A stretch of 64,000 bases of DNA from Chondrus crispus (taxonomy: Eukaryota > Rhodophyta > Florideophyceae > Gigartinales > Gigartinaceae): contig NW_005178809.1 of the NCBI RefSeq assembly GCF_000350225.1, positions 743,429 through 807,428 of the forward strand. The letters run 5' to 3'. Numbering within the stretch: the stretch's first letter is position 1; every line of letters starts with the position of its first letter. This document shows, in pieces, positions 38,333 through 49,593 of the stretch. Both the position numbers and the translations under genes were made by a program. Under the pieces are notes generated by a model. It made no database searches, was not told where the DNA came from, and saw only the letters and a program-made list of their open reading frames with translations.

Positions 38333-39002
38333 TGTGGGATAACTCCTCTCCGCCCTGGGTTGGGTGAGAGGCGGAGGCTTTAGCGAGGGAGCACGCAGCG
38401 CGGACGCGACGTGCTAATTGAACCGATCGGACGAGCTCGCGAAAAGAGAGTGGCTCACTGGCCGGTTACGCGCAGTCGCCCCGTGTTGCGTGAACGGGAG
38501 CGACCGGTAACGGGTTAAAAGCCAGCGCGCGCGATAGACAACCGAAACGGACGTACGTAGGCGCGAAAGGGACGGGGGCGAGCTTGCCCCAGTTTACCGG
38601 TAGGGACGGGTGTCAGGTCTTAACCCCTCAGAGGGACGCCTCGGACACCTGTCCCAGTACAGTAGTACAGTACCTGCCGCCTAGTGCGTGCCGGGTACTG
38701 TACACAATTAAAAAGCTAGCGCCATAATTACTACTACCGCACGGACGCTGCTACTACACGTGTGCACTACTGTACACGCGTGTTGCTTACAGACTACCGC
38801 ACGGACGACACGTGTGCTAACGTACACGCGTAATACTAGCAGACTACGGCTTGGCCGACACGTGCACTACTGTACACGTACGCCAGATTACGACCGCTCG
38901 GCACGCGCGCGCGCTCGCTACACGTGGGCACAACCGCCCACGTGTATACCGTACACGGCCGTCCGATGACCTCCGCGCGCTCGCGCCGGTCATTATACTA
39001 CA
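38333..39002 (-). repeat. Gypsy-2 3' LTR (670 bp)
   Basis: On plus it starts TGTGGGATAAC and ends CATTATACTACA. It holds imperfect tandem motifs around CACGTG and ACTGTACACG (38755-38880) and several TAC(A/T)GTA motifs. Its U5-side sequence is distantly similar to the Gypsy-1 LTR. Confidence 0.97.
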
Positions 39003-39015
39003 GACCTCTCCCCTT
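39003..39015 (-). promoter_or_regulatory. Gypsy-2 polypurine tract
   Basis: On minus AAGGGGAGAGGTC directly precedes the 3' LTR, matching the position and shape of the Gypsy-1 tract. Confidence 0.75.
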
Positions 39016-39093
39016 AGCTTTCGCTACGTCCTCGTAGCGACCTTCTACTCGACTGCGCGGTTCCGCTCCGGACGTTTCCTTCTATCGCGCACG

Positions 39094-40569
39094 ATGCGGG
39101 GACAGAAACCCCTCCGTGCGGACGATCATGCCCCCTGGCTCGTCAGCGAGCTGGCGGTATATAACGCCGCGGGTTCATCCGATTGGGAGAGCGCGTCTTC
39201 CGATTCTCCCCACGCGATCCACACTGACCCCCCAATTCTTCCCCAACACTCCCCTGCGAACTCAGAAACCTCCTCCGAAAGCGACGACGACATCCCCCTA
39301 CAGCAGCTCTTCAACCAACCGATGGACGGTCATCGCGACCCCTCTGCCGTGCGCGCGTACAGTCAGCCGTTGAGCCCGCCTCGGGCTCCGGCGGCGGCGC
39401 CGGTCGGTCCCACCTTCCAACCGCGGCGACGCCTTCGCCACGGCCTGCAACCGTCCACTGGAGTGGCGGGGCCCGCGCAAGCGCCAGTTGATTCGCCCGT
39501 ACCGGTCGGTTCGCCACCGCGGCGCGCCCAAGCAACACAGTCCTCGCAGCTGCCCCTCGCGGGCGCGGCTCCAAGAACGGTTGAGGAGGATCCAGGGCTC
39601 CCCGTGAAGCTGCCGCCGCCTCCCATGTCACCGCTGCCCGCTGCGGGCACGGCGCTCACAAGGGCCGCTTCCGAGGCGCCGTACGCGGCGCCGGCGCCGT
39701 CGAGTAGCGTAGCGCTTGCACCGGCCGGACGGGGGGCGACAACGTCGCTGGGGCGGGTATTCACCGCCCCGAGTAGCCTGGCCTGGCTGCGCAGCGGCGT
39801 CCATTCCGTGCGGTCACTATGGCCCGGGTCCTGGATGGACCACCGCCGCCGGCGCGCACGCCGACGCGCCGCGGGCCGCAAGCCTCCGATTGCGGTCGAG
39901 GAATATGTGCAGCGGAACTTGCTGGACGCGGCGAGGTTCGCGGCCATTCCGATGGTGCGCGCGATCAAGACTCCGTCCGGGCGCGGTGCCGTGGCGCAAG
40001 AGAACCGCGCCGGCGCGTGGAAGGCGCGATGGCGTCACGCTCCGTGTCGGACGCCGGCCGCGGCGGGCAGTGACTTGCTTTATGTCCGCTGCGAGAGCGA
40101 GGAAAAGTACCACGTCTCGCTGCTGAACCTCTTCGGTCGGTATCGCCGCTACGAGGGCCTCGCGCCCGACGTCCGCTTGGTGGCCTTTCCGCGGCCTTTC
40201 GACAGCTGGTACAGCGTTGCGAACCGAGCGCGGTGGGGTGAGGACGCAGTGCGCGAGAGTCGGCTGCGCTGGCGCCGGGTGGACGATTTCTTTCACATGT
40301 GGCACAGCACCGAGTTTTTCTCGGTGCCCAGCGCAGCGCGGCGCGGCCTGTACCCCGCGCTCCCGACGAACTGGTCGACGTTCGAGGCGCCGGAGTACCT
40401 GTGCGTACCGACGCCGAGCGTCATGGCGTACGTGGCGGCGAATTGGTTGCCGCTCGGCCGATCGGAATCCGCGGAAACGGAGCGAACGCGCGTCTTGGTG
40501 CACGCGATTATGATTTCCGAATGGGCAGTCTTGGCCTTCCTGTGCTTCTTACACGCCGCTCGCGAATGA
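39094..40569 (+). CDS. Antisense accessory ORF of Gypsy-2 (truncated homologue, 491 aa)
   Basis: Plus-strand frame, antisense to this element, starting MRGQKPLRADDH 91 nt from the 3' LTR. It matches the Gypsy-1 protein through the Pro-rich region (PPPPMSPLPAAGTA is shared), the basic MDHRRRRARRRAAGRKPP, and the core (NLFGRYRRYEG, AFPRPFDSWYS, DDFFHMWHSTEFFSVPSAAR). It ends at TGA 40567-40569 in LHAARE, where Gypsy-1 has Gly. Homology continues for about 12 codons (LPFFTKCPDPLVAP) and is then lost before the pol end, so the last third was deleted. Many of the differences from Gypsy-1 fall at third codon positions of this frame, which favours past protein constraint. Confidence 0.75.
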   Translation: MRGQKPLRADDHAPWLVSELAVYNAAGSSDWESASSDSPHAIHTDPPILPQHSPANSETSSESDDDIPLQQLFNQPMDGHRDPSAVRAYSQPLSPPRAPAAAPVGPTFQPRRRLRHGLQPSTGVAGPAQAPVDSPVPVGSPPRRAQATQSSQLPLAGAAPRTVEEDPGLPVKLPPPPMSPLPAAGTALTRAASEAPYAAPAPSSSVALAPAGRGATTSLGRVFTAPSSLAWLRSGVHSVRSLWPGSWMDHRRRRARRRAAGRKPPIAVEEYVQRNLLDAARFAAIPMVRAIKTPSGRGAVAQENRAGAWKARWRHAPCRTPAAAGSDLLYVRCESEEKYHVSLLNLFGRYRRYEGLAPDVRLVAFPRPFDSWYSVANRARWGEDAVRESRLRWRRVDDFFHMWHSTEFFSVPSAARRGLYPALPTNWSTFEAPEYLCVPTPSVMAYVAANWLPLGRSESAETERTRVLVHAIMISEWAVLAFLCFLHAARE

Positions 40570-40763
40570 CTGCCGTTCTTCACGAAGTGTCCCGACCCGT
40601 TGGTCGCCCCCTTTCGCGTAGCCCATTAGGGGCCTCGCTTCCCATAAACCAGACCGATTAACGGTGATCCTATTACTTGTCCGCGGCGCGCGCGCGCGGC
40701 GATGCGCAGCACGTGATGGCAAAGTCGTCTTGACGGTGTGGCCATACGGGACCTCGGGGCGCG

Positions 40764-43700
40764 CTACGCTTGCGCACGTGCCTGCCCTTGGCGCGTACGC
40801 CAATACCGGTCGATAAACGGCTGCGGGAGCCCCTCGGAGGGCTCGTAAGTATCGTCGGAAGCGGCGTACCCGTACCAGCGAACCTTGTACTCGGTGCCGC
40901 CGCGGGTCATACGGTGTCCGACGATGCGGTCAACGACGTATTCCGCGCGGGGCGTTGCGGCTTGTGCGTCCGATGCGAATGGAATGGCCGAGGTGACAGT
41001 TTCCCCCGGCCCGCGCGGCATTTTCGTAACGCGGTCGATGCTCACGCGGTTCTCCACACCGTCCTGCTCGATGAGGACCGTGGTGTCCGTAGCGGAGCGC
41101 ACGCGAAACGGCCCCTCTGTCTTTGGTAGAAGTTTGACAGAGAGCTCGTCCGTTCCGGTCGTACCTTGCGCACGCGTGCGTCGCTCGACGCTTGTCAACG
41201 GGCGGGGCGGGCGACCAACGTAGACAAAATCGCCCGCCACAACGACCGGACGGAAGCGGACATTCTTGTCAAAATTGTCCTTGTACCGCTTTTGCGATGC
41301 GGTTAATTTCGTCCGAGCACGGTCGAGCGCGTCGCGAAGCTTGCGCAGCGTAGCGCGCTTGTACTGCACCGGGGTCCGCGGGTCCTCTCGATGGGTCCCC
41401 GCGTCCTGCAGTACAGTACCGGGGAGAATTAAACCGGACGGTGGCCGCGTTAACACCAGGTCGAACGGAGTCGTCTCCGTCGACCGGTGGACCTGCGTAT
41501 TGTACGCGAAGGTCAGCGGCTGCACGTAGTCGTCCCAATCGCACTGGTGCTCCTCCACGTAGTGCCGGAGGCGTTGCACCAGCGTGCGATTGAACCGTTC
41601 GGTCTGCCCATTCGACTGGGGGTGGTAGGCGGTCGTGAGATAATGCCGCACCCCCAGGAGGGCGCACACTGCGTCGAAGAATTTCGCCGCAAATTGAGGA
41701 CCATTGTCGGTTAGAACGTAGCGCGGCGCTCCGTAGACGTAGACCCAGTTGTCTAGAAACGCGTTCGCGACGACCGAAGCAGTTGTGGTCCGGAGCGGGA
41801 TACTGCGCGTTAGCTTGGAGAACCGGTCGGTGATTACCAACACGTGTTGGTTTCCGTGCGCGGTCTTGGGCAGGGGCCCCAGGAGGTCCATCGCGACAAA
41901 CTCCAAGGGGCCCGCCGCGGGGAACAGCTTGAGATCCTTTTGGTTCTTGACAAGCGTCCCGCGGGTCGCAGCACACGAGGTGCAATTCCGTACGGTCGAA
42001 AACGCGTCGCTGGCCATGTGTGGCCAGTAGTACTCCCTGCGAAGGGTGTAGTACATACGCGTCGCTCCCGGGTGACCTGCCAACCTCAGATAGTGTGCCA
42101 GGTACAGTACCCGGGGGCGCAACCGAGTCGGTACCACGCGCTGCAGGGTCCCGTCCAGCGGGGACGTCCTCACGAGAAATCCGTAACCGTCGATGTCGAA
42201 CTTCGAGTTCGGCGTCCCGACGGTTTCCGCGGCGAAGCGACAGAAGGCGTCCTCAGCTTGTTCGCGTATAAATTCCTCAACCGAGATGGACGCAGCGTCG
42301 CGTTCCTCGGGAGTTATCGCGAGCGCGTGACAACCGTCCGGACGGTCTTGCGGCGGGTCCCAGTGCACATTGTCCAGGAGGGCCTCGCTGCCCTCATCGT
42401 ACTGGACCGCGAAGCACGGGACCTCATCATCGACCGGTTCGGTGTCTCCTCCATCGGTACGTAAGCGCGATACGCCGTCCGCGAGTTGGTGCTTGACGCC
42501 TGGGCGGTACTGTACCTCGTAGTCGTACTCCGCCAAGCGCAGGCGCCAGCGAGCGAGCCGACCGGAACTGTCCGCTAAATTGAGGACCCAGCGTAGGGCC
42601 TCGTGATCCGTGCGGAGGTTGAACGCGCTTCCGTATAGGTACGGCCGTAGGGTGAGGATGCTCCACACTACGGCCAAGCATTCCTTTTCGGTAGTCGTAT
42701 AATTGCGCTCCGCATCGGTCAACGGGCGGCTCCAATATACGATCGGTCGCGTACCTCCATCGAGTTGCTCCTGTAGAAGGGCGCAACCCACTTGGTGTCC
42801 GCACGCGTCGGTGTCCAGCGTATATTTCCGTCCGTAGCGAGGCAGCGCGAGGATTGGCGGCGACACGAGGCGCCGCTTCAATTCCTCAAACGCCGCGTAT
42901 TCCGCATCGGTTAAGATCTCGAACTCGTAGGGCTGATTCTTGCCGGTCTTCTTATTCAGCGGCGCGGCGATCTTCGCGAATCCTTGCACAAACCGTCGGT
43001 AAACGTTGCACATCTCGAGAAAGGATCGCAGTTCCGTTTGGTTCGTAGGCGCGGGCGCGCGCTCGATCGCGATGATGTTGCGTCGCTCCACCTCCAACCG
43101 TCCCGGACGGATGACGTGCCCGAGATAGGTTACGGAGGTGTCGAAAAACGCGCACTTCGCCAATTTTAGCGACACGCCCGCGGTATGTAGAAGCCGTAGT
43201 ACCTCGTGCACGTGCGCCATATGTTCCGTAACGGTTCGCGAGTAGACGATGACGTCATCAAGGTAGACCAACGCGGTCTCCCATTTCAGGCGGGACAGGA
43301 TGATGTGGACCGCTCGTTGAAATGTCGCGGGCGCGTTTTTGAGACCGAACGGCATGCGTAGAAAGCGGTAGAGGCCCGAATGCGACGCGAACGTAGTTTT
43401 ATCGCGGTCCTCCTCGGCGACCTCCACCTGCCAATACCCGCTATTACAGTCTAGCGTGGTAAAGACGGTGGCATCGTCGAGCGAGTCGATGCATTCGTCC
43501 ATGCGCGGTAGTGGGTAGGAGTCGCGAACCGTAACGGCGTTTAGCTTGCGGTAGTCCACGCAGAACCGCATGGTCCCGTCCTTTTTAGGGACGAAGACCA
43601 CGGGGCTCGCCCACTCGGCCGATGTCGGTTCGATGACTCCCGCGCGCAGCATGCGGTCGATTTCCTTCTTCTCCTTCTCGCGCGCGATGGGTCCGGCTCG

Positions 43701-45150
43701 GTAGGGTGCTTGGTAGATCGGCTTCGCACCGGGCTTCAGCTCGATGCGATGCTTCGTAGCATTGATCTTACCCAAGTGGCCGGACCACATGTCCTTGAAC
43801 TCGGACAGCATGTCCATAATTTCCGACCGGACGGTACTGTCTTCTGCACCAATATGGACGTCTTCTTCCCACGAGCGGGTCTTCTCCGCGTCCGTATCGG
43901 TCCGCTCATCCGCGTTAGCGGGATTGCCACTGTGGGCGTCGTCCGTTTCCGGTTCTTCGCGTCGCGCGCCTCCTCCCGTGGCGGTGGTGGATTTAATTCT
44001 GCCATCGTCCGTAACGGGTCCTTCTCGTCGCGCACATTCCCCCGCGGGTGAGGAATTCATCCTGCCTTCGTCCGTAGCGGATTCTTTGCGACGCGCGTAT
44101 CCTTCCGTAGTGGTGGAGGATTGTCTTCTGCTCTCGTCCGTAACTGGTTGTTCGCCTCGCGCTTGTTCCTCCGTAGCGGTCGAGGAATTATTTTTGTTCC
44201 CTCCCCCTTCCTTAGCGTCGGCCTCTCCGGGGACCGGCACGCCAAGTGTCAGGATGTGTGTGGGGGATGGCAACGCGAGACCAACAACGGTATGCTTGGG
44301 GACGTGGGTCGCGCGGCTTCCGAAGTTGCTAACAAGCACCGTAAACGGCTCGCCCGGGAAGAGGTCCATGACCCCCTGGGCCATCAGGCATAAATTCTTA
44401 TGCGCCGTTTTGGGGTGGTTTTGCAGGAAGCAAAGCCCCCCAACCGGTGTTGCGACGCGTACCATCGCTTGGGTCATCGGGGGTATCGTGACCCCCTTGA
44501 CCACGCGAATTTTCCGTGACGGTACGTTCGTCGGGAACTGCGCGCGCTTCCGGTCGGCCGAATTTTCCTCCTGCAGGAGCTGCTGCGACGGTCCCCTCGA
44601 GGCCATCTTGCGGTCGTGCCTCGAGGGTGTAACTCCCATCAGCGCTACGGACGGTGCATGATTGAACAGCACCTTCCTCTGCGGTGGCAGGATCGCCTTC
44701 ACGTGGCGATCCAGGAACGTGGTTCCGAGGATACAGTCCACCGCAAGGTTGGTGACGACCAAGAACGGTACGCGCGCGATGAATTCACCAATCCGGACGT
44801 ACAGCTTGAGCTCGCCGAGGGCCTTCATCGACCTATTCGAAGCGTCGATGAGCGGCGGGCTCCGCGCGGACTGGATGGCAGCGCGCCACGGTTCTGCCAC
44901 ACAGCGTAGGTGGATTAGATTCGGGCCGGCGCCCGAATCTAGAACCGGCGTGATGGCGCGCATCATCGCGCGTCGTTGTCCGACCGTCGCGGTGACCTTA
45001 TAATTTTGCTTCTTGAAGAAGCAAATTGCTGCTTCGTCCGTTCGGCTCTGCGATTGCGCGCGTACCGAAGCGGTCGACGGGGTGCCTTGTTTATTGAGGC
45101 TTGGCACGGGGAGGATCGTCGACGCCTCTACGCGTCCTCCCCGGCTTCCC
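40764..45150 (-). CDS. Gypsy-2 Pol with C-terminal chromodomain
   Basis: Open in the -1 frame relative to gag; the frame itself is open from 45275 but the upstream part overlaps gag. All catalytic motifs are present: PVLDSGAGPN protease, YLDDVIVYS RT, TLDTDACGHQVG RNase H, HYLRLAGHPG ... CTSC integrase finger (first His pair altered to HY), AMDLLGP, LTDNGPQF and NGQTERFNR catalytic core, then chromodomain EYVVDRIVGH, YKVRWYGY, DDTYEP. The 22-residue linker repeats are also present. One odd change is SFLEMCNVYRRF where Gypsy-1 has SFLGMCN. It is likely closer to functional than Gypsy-1. From about 43246 toward the C-terminus it is clearly more diverged from Gypsy-1. Confidence 0.93.
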
Positions 45151-47614
45151 CCGTCAACCCAAGGTCCTCGGGCCCCTCGTCCGTCAGCAGTAACGCAGGT
45201 TCTTCCGATTGGACGGTCTCGCGCGGCTCGACCACGTTGATGCCCGTGGGAGGCTGCGCACGCGAATTTCGCCACGCGGTCGGCGGTTGACGCTCGAACG
45301 GCGACCCCGAGCGGAGACCTTGACGGATCCGAAGCTTTTGATAATTGGCCTCGCGGGCCTGCAGAAGCTTCGAACGCAGCGCGCTATCCGCCACCACAGG
45401 ACATTGCTCCTGTCGGTGGGTCAGGTCCAGACAGAACCGACACGGCGGGGGTCCAGGTAATCCTTGGTTGAAGAACCGGACCCGCTGGTTCTGTACTGGC
45501 CTTCCGTACGGAAATGCGCGCCCGTCGCCTTGTTGGGCGGGCGCCATCGGTGCGCCCGCCGGAGACGAGGCCAGTGACGGATGGTAGCTAGTCGGCTGCG
45601 AGCTAAGCGAGCTCTGCGTCACCGACCGGTCTGTCACCGCCAGTATCTCCTCCGTTTCGGTTCCGCGCGCTGTCGGGAGTTCAGATAAGGACTCGACCGA
45701 CAGCACGGGCCTTGTCCGCGCGTTGCGCGTGAATCTTCTCACCGAATCGGACGGTGCTTGAGGCGACTCGAACACGGTCGCCTGTCTTCGAGCCGAGCGG
45801 TGCGTCTCGCCTATTGCTTGCGCGTAGCGTGCCACCGCTTGGTAGTCCACGCCCGGATGCGTCGCGAGAAAATTCCGCACCTGCGCGCACGTCTCTGGCA
45901 GAAGTCCCTCAACGAAAAGGGACTTCAAGCGCCTGTCCGAAAATACGGTTCCGCAACGCAACGCCTTGTCCCACAACTGGTTACTGCACACCTCCTCCGT
46001 TATATTTGAGCTCTGACGGAAGGAGGTGACATCACCGACCGCTTCGGAAACAACTTCGTCCGTCGCGTACGTGCGTAATAAAAAGGTAACGACTTCCGAG
46101 TAGGTTTCGAGCATATCGCGCTGCTCCGCATCGACCGCCATGGTGTTTCCGTGTAGCCTGGACTGGAGCAAGGCGTGAGCCTGCCCAGTCAAATAGAACT
46201 GGAAACACCATACGGCCGCGCCTTCGCTGACCCCATTGTGGTCGCAGGCCATCTTGAAGCGCGCGAGAAATCCCAGCACCGCGATTGGATCTTGACCACC
46301 GAACGTGTGGGTTTTCAGCTGGACGTCCAACTTCTTCCGATATCGGTTAACTCGCCGCGCGGTACTCGCGTCGTAGCGCGCGCTGCGATTTTCCAGCCTA
46401 TACGTGCGGTAGTCGACGGCCTTGGTGAACAGGTCGGTCAGCGGCCTGATCACCGGCAACCGTTTCGGATCCCGCCTCGGGGCAGACCGGCGGTCTCTGC
46501 CCCTGCGATGGCGGTCTCCTTCTCCGCCGGGGCTACTGTAGCCCTCCGGATCGGAGTCTTCTCGCCGTAACCGACGTCGGTCGCGCGCATTGCGGCCTCT
46601 GCGGTCGCTTCTGCGCGATCCGTCCGACTCGGTGTCCTTGTCATCGGAGGGGTATCCACCTCCTCCGGCATCGCGGTATCGCGTATAGCGTCCGTCGCGG
46701 TTATCATCGGAGGGGTAACCGACCCCTCCGGCATCGCGGTATCGCGCGTAGCGTCCGTCGCGGTTCTTGCGCGTCGCCCTGTGGCGACGTCTTGTGTCTT
46801 CTTTCTCGGAGGGGTTTTCTGTACCCTCCGAGGTGTAGCCTTGAGCGCCGGGTGCGCTTCTTCTGCTCGACCGATACGGCTGTCGCTTTTCTGTCGCGAA
46901 GCGCCCCAGGCGGTTTTCTGTCCGGCGGGGGCCAGCCGTATCGGTGAGTACGGGAGGGCCATTTTCTGTGGGCCCTCCTGTAGCACCATAAATTGGTGGG
47001 AGATAAATGGTCTTACCCTCCGGGTGAGGGGCCATTGTACCGATCCCGGGTGCGGCGCCGATCGGTTCAGCGTGCGTTAGCGTAGAATCCGGAGCGGTTG
47101 GGTGGCGCTGCTCGCGTGCGTCGACTCCTGCTCCGGCGAAGGTCGTGGACAGACGATTGGCCACGGCGGAGCTGATCGCTCCCTTTAGAGCCGTATCGGA
47201 CGGGGATTCTTCATCCACAGTGGTGAGCGCGGTCACCACCTCGCATTGGACTTGAGCGGGTAGAAGTTCGTCCAAAAGCGGTGGTATCGCGCGGCATACG
47301 TGCACGTCCACGAGCGCGGGCACCGTTCGGTCCAGGCATACGCGCGCTACCTGGGGGAGTTCCGTAGCGAGGAACTCCTCGACCCAGGCCTCGATGCGCG
47401 GCTGAATCGCGTCGACCATCCATTGGACGCGATTCTCAGTGCCTGCCGACCCGGCCGGCGTAACATCCGATGCGGACGCTCGCATGCGGCCCGGTCGCGG
47501 TGGCGGTCGCAGCAGGGCTTCCGGGTTCTCCACCCGGGGGCGCGGTGCGCCACTGCCACTGCGGGTGCTCCGACGCCCGGAGGCGGAGTCTCCCCCTTCT
47601 TCCGGTCGGTTCAT
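45128..47614 (-). CDS. Gypsy-2 Gag (828 aa, intact)
   Basis: ATG 47614 (MNRPEEGGDSASG) was chosen over the open upstream frame because it is the first ATG. Almost identical to Gypsy-1 Gag, but with glutamine where that has a stop, so the CCHC knuckle CRFCLDLTHRQEQC is intact. It also carries the NRDGRYARYRDAGG tandem repeat, the Arg/Asp-rich region and the capsid-like segment. The end overlaps pol by about 150 bp or less in a different frame. Could supply Gag in trans to Gypsy-1. Confidence 0.93.
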   Translation of the reverse strand: MNRPEEGGDSASGRRSTRSGSGAPRPRVENPEALLRPPPRPGRMRASASDVTPAGSAGTENRVQWMVDAIQPRIEAWVEEFLATELPQVARVCLDRTVPALVDVHVCRAIPPLLDELLPAQVQCEVVTALTTVDEESPSDTALKGAISSAVANRLSTTFAGAGVDAREQRHPTAPDSTLTHAEPIGAAPGIGTMAPHPEGKTIYLPPIYGATGGPTENGPPVLTDTAGPRRTENRLGRFATEKRQPYRSSRRSAPGAQGYTSEGTENPSEKEDTRRRHRATRKNRDGRYARYRDAGGVGYPSDDNRDGRYTRYRDAGGGGYPSDDKDTESDGSRRSDRRGRNARDRRRLRREDSDPEGYSSPGGEGDRHRRGRDRRSAPRRDPKRLPVIRPLTDLFTKAVDYRTYRLENRSARYDASTARRVNRYRKKLDVQLKTHTFGGQDPIAVLGFLARFKMACDHNGVSEGAAVWCFQFYLTGQAHALLQSRLHGNTMAVDAEQRDMLETYSEVVTFLLRTYATDEVVSEAVGDVTSFRQSSNITEEVCSNQLWDKALRCGTVFSDRRLKSLFVEGLLPETCAQVRNFLATHPGVDYQAVARYAQAIGETHRSARRQATVFESPQAPSDSVRRFTRNARTRPVLSVESLSELPTARGTETEEILAVTDRSVTQSSLSSQPTSYHPSLASSPAGAPMAPAQQGDGRAFPYGRPVQNQRVRFFNQGLPGPPPCRFCLDLTHRQEQCPVVADSALRSKLLQAREANYQKLRIRQGLRSGSPFERQPPTAWRNSRAQPPTGINVVEPRETVQSEEPALLLTDEGPEDLGLTGEAGEDA

Positions 47615-47722
47615 CGTCGAATACGCCTCGCGATTGACGCGGTGATTTCTCAACCTTTTCCGTCCGTACGGTTCTGCACGCGATCGAGCGACTACGCGTG
47701 CAGCTCAACCTCTAGAGTTATC

Positions 47723-47740
47723 CCCTCCACAAGAGTACCA
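47723..47740 (-). promoter_or_regulatory. Gypsy-2 primer-binding site for tRNA-Val(AAC)
   Basis: On minus TGGTACTCTTGTGGAGGG, 2 nt from the LTR, the same 18-nt complement of the window's tRNA-Val 3' end as in Gypsy-1. Confidence 0.93.
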
Positions 47741-47742
47741 AA

Positions 47743-48412
47743 TGTGGGATAACTCCTCTCCGCCCTGGGTTGGGTGAGAGGCGGAGGCTTTAGCGAGGGA
47801 GCAGGCAGCGCGGACGCGACGTGCTAATTGAACCGATCGGACGAGCTCGCGAAAAGAGAGTGGCTCACTGGCCGGTTACGCGCAGTCGCCCCGTGGTGCG
47901 TGAACGGGAGCGATCGGTAACGGGTTAAAAGCCAGCGCGCGCGATAGACAACCGAAACGGACGTACGTAGGCGCGAAAGGGACGGGGGCGAGCTTGCCCC
48001 AGTTTACCGGTAGGGACGGGTGTCAGGTCTTAACCCCTCAGAGAGACGCCTCCGACACCTGTCCCAGTACAGTAGTACAGTACCTGCCGCCTAGTGCGTG
48101 CCGGGTACTGTACACAATTTTAAAGCTAGCGCCATAATTACTACTACCGCACGGACGCTGCTACTACACGTGTGCACTATTGTACACGCGTGTTGCTTAC
48201 AGACTACCGCACGGACGACACGTGTGCTAACGTACACGCGTAATACTAGCAGACTACCGCTTGGCCGACCCGTGCACTACTGTACACGTACGCCAGATTA
48301 CGACCGCTCGGCACGCGCGCGCGCTCGCTACACGTGGGCACAACCGCCCACGTGTATACCGTACACGGCCGTCCGATGACCTCCGCTCGCTCGCGCCGGT
48401 CATTATACTACA
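47743..48412 (-). repeat. Gypsy-2 5' LTR (670 bp)
   Basis: Same length as the 3' LTR, about ten substitutions by eye. Flanked by ACGGC at 48413-48417. Confidence 0.97.
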
Positions 48413-48417
48413 ACGGC

Positions 48418-49593
48418 CAAGGCAATTCCCCGACTGCGCATGAACCCAACATGGACACTGGTGACACTCGCAAAGCAAACTACGTGCACCAGCCGTTCTC
48501 TGGTCGGAAGTTCAAGGGAGACCTCAGTCAGTCCGTGGACCTCCTGCTACGTGACTACGAGGCATGCGCACATCAGATAACTCCTGCGCAGAAGGCGGAG
48601 TACTTCATGAATGTCCTCGAGGGCTCGGCTCGTACCTATTTCCTCAACAACTACGCTCAAGGAATGGCTTATGAGCAGGTGGTAGAGCTAATGAAGCGCG
48701 AATACGACAGCGACTCACGCCAGCTTCAGGTCCAGTCCACCCTTGAATGTCTCAATTTAGACACCTTCATGTCCACTCGCTCTCTGACAACCCACTCTGA
48801 TGGCCTGACCAAGCTGGTCGAGTATCTGGAATTGCTCACCCCGCAATGCCCTCCTGCTTTCCGATCAGACGAGAACAAAATACGTTTCCTACGAAAGGCT
48901 GTTCTCGGTTGTGAATGGGCGCTCTCTCCCATTCGCAACATCGTCTCCCATCGCTACAAGTTCCACGCGTTCGTAACGGCCTTACATGAGAGCCTCCAGC
49001 TCTCCAACGAGCTCAACGATGTGCGCCCGCCCGCGTATCCCAGACACAGCACGGAGATGGACGAGGAACAAGCCGCTGATGTCTTCTTCCAACGCTACGG
49101 CCGCAATCCTCGTGACGTTCGGAACCGGATGTCTAACCGCCCGCCGGGCCGTCCCGATCGACCCCGATTCCCGCCATCGTCTCGCACGCCTCCGGACCGC
49201 GATGAGGTCCGCCATGGGCGCACGTTCGACGAGGCGCGCCGTTGCAAGGAATGTTTCAAGTGTGCGGCTCCTTGGCTGCCCGGCCATCGATGCCACGCAG
49301 GGGCAATTGCTGCCAGCGCGCGCAGCCGACTCCGCAAGGGTGAATCTCACGTCCACATCATCCGAGACTACATTCTGGGAATGGAGGGAGAACAAGAACC
49401 TCATGAAGATTCTGCTCCTCCTGGGACGGAGGGAGACAACTCTGCGGCAAAGGAGCTGGACGACGCCTTGTACTATGCTCGTGATGTTAGTGACCATGCC
49501 CCGTATTACACCGACAAGTTCGACGGTGATTTGGTCACCAACGTGGTATCCGCTAGCGTATCAGAGCAGATGCTCTCTGCGGATTTTCGCTAA
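48418..49593 (+). pseudogene. Copia-A gag, 3' segment
   Basis: Continues the gag begun at 37536. Reads VHQPFSGRKFKGDLSQSV, YFMNVLEGSARTYFLNNY, then a C/H cluster (CFKCAAPWLPGHRC) that resembles a variant zinc knuckle, and is closed by TAA 49591-49593 after SADFR. It is colinear with the gag part of Copia-B (YGGRKLYGGQWEEDL ...), so both belong to one lineage. The stop precedes the protease, which lies in other frames just downstream. Confidence 0.8.

Larger units (their letters stand above)
38333..48412 (-). mobile_element. Gypsy-2: chromovirus with shortened antisense ORF
   Basis: A 10,080-bp element in reverse orientation with 670-bp LTRs (38333-39002, 47743-48412) and an exact ACGGC target duplication (38328-38332, 48413-48417). 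Gag and Pol frames are both open. The LTRs differ at roughly ten positions. It is inserted in Copia-A gag. Its gag to mid-RT sequence is almost identical to Gypsy-1 while LTRs, leader, C-terminal pol and antisense ORF are diverged. Confidence 0.97.

Noticed and set aside
38755..38880. CRISPR-like array in the Gypsy-2 LTR
   Set aside because: Units are imperfect, irregularly spaced and lie inside a retrotransposon LTR of a eukaryote.
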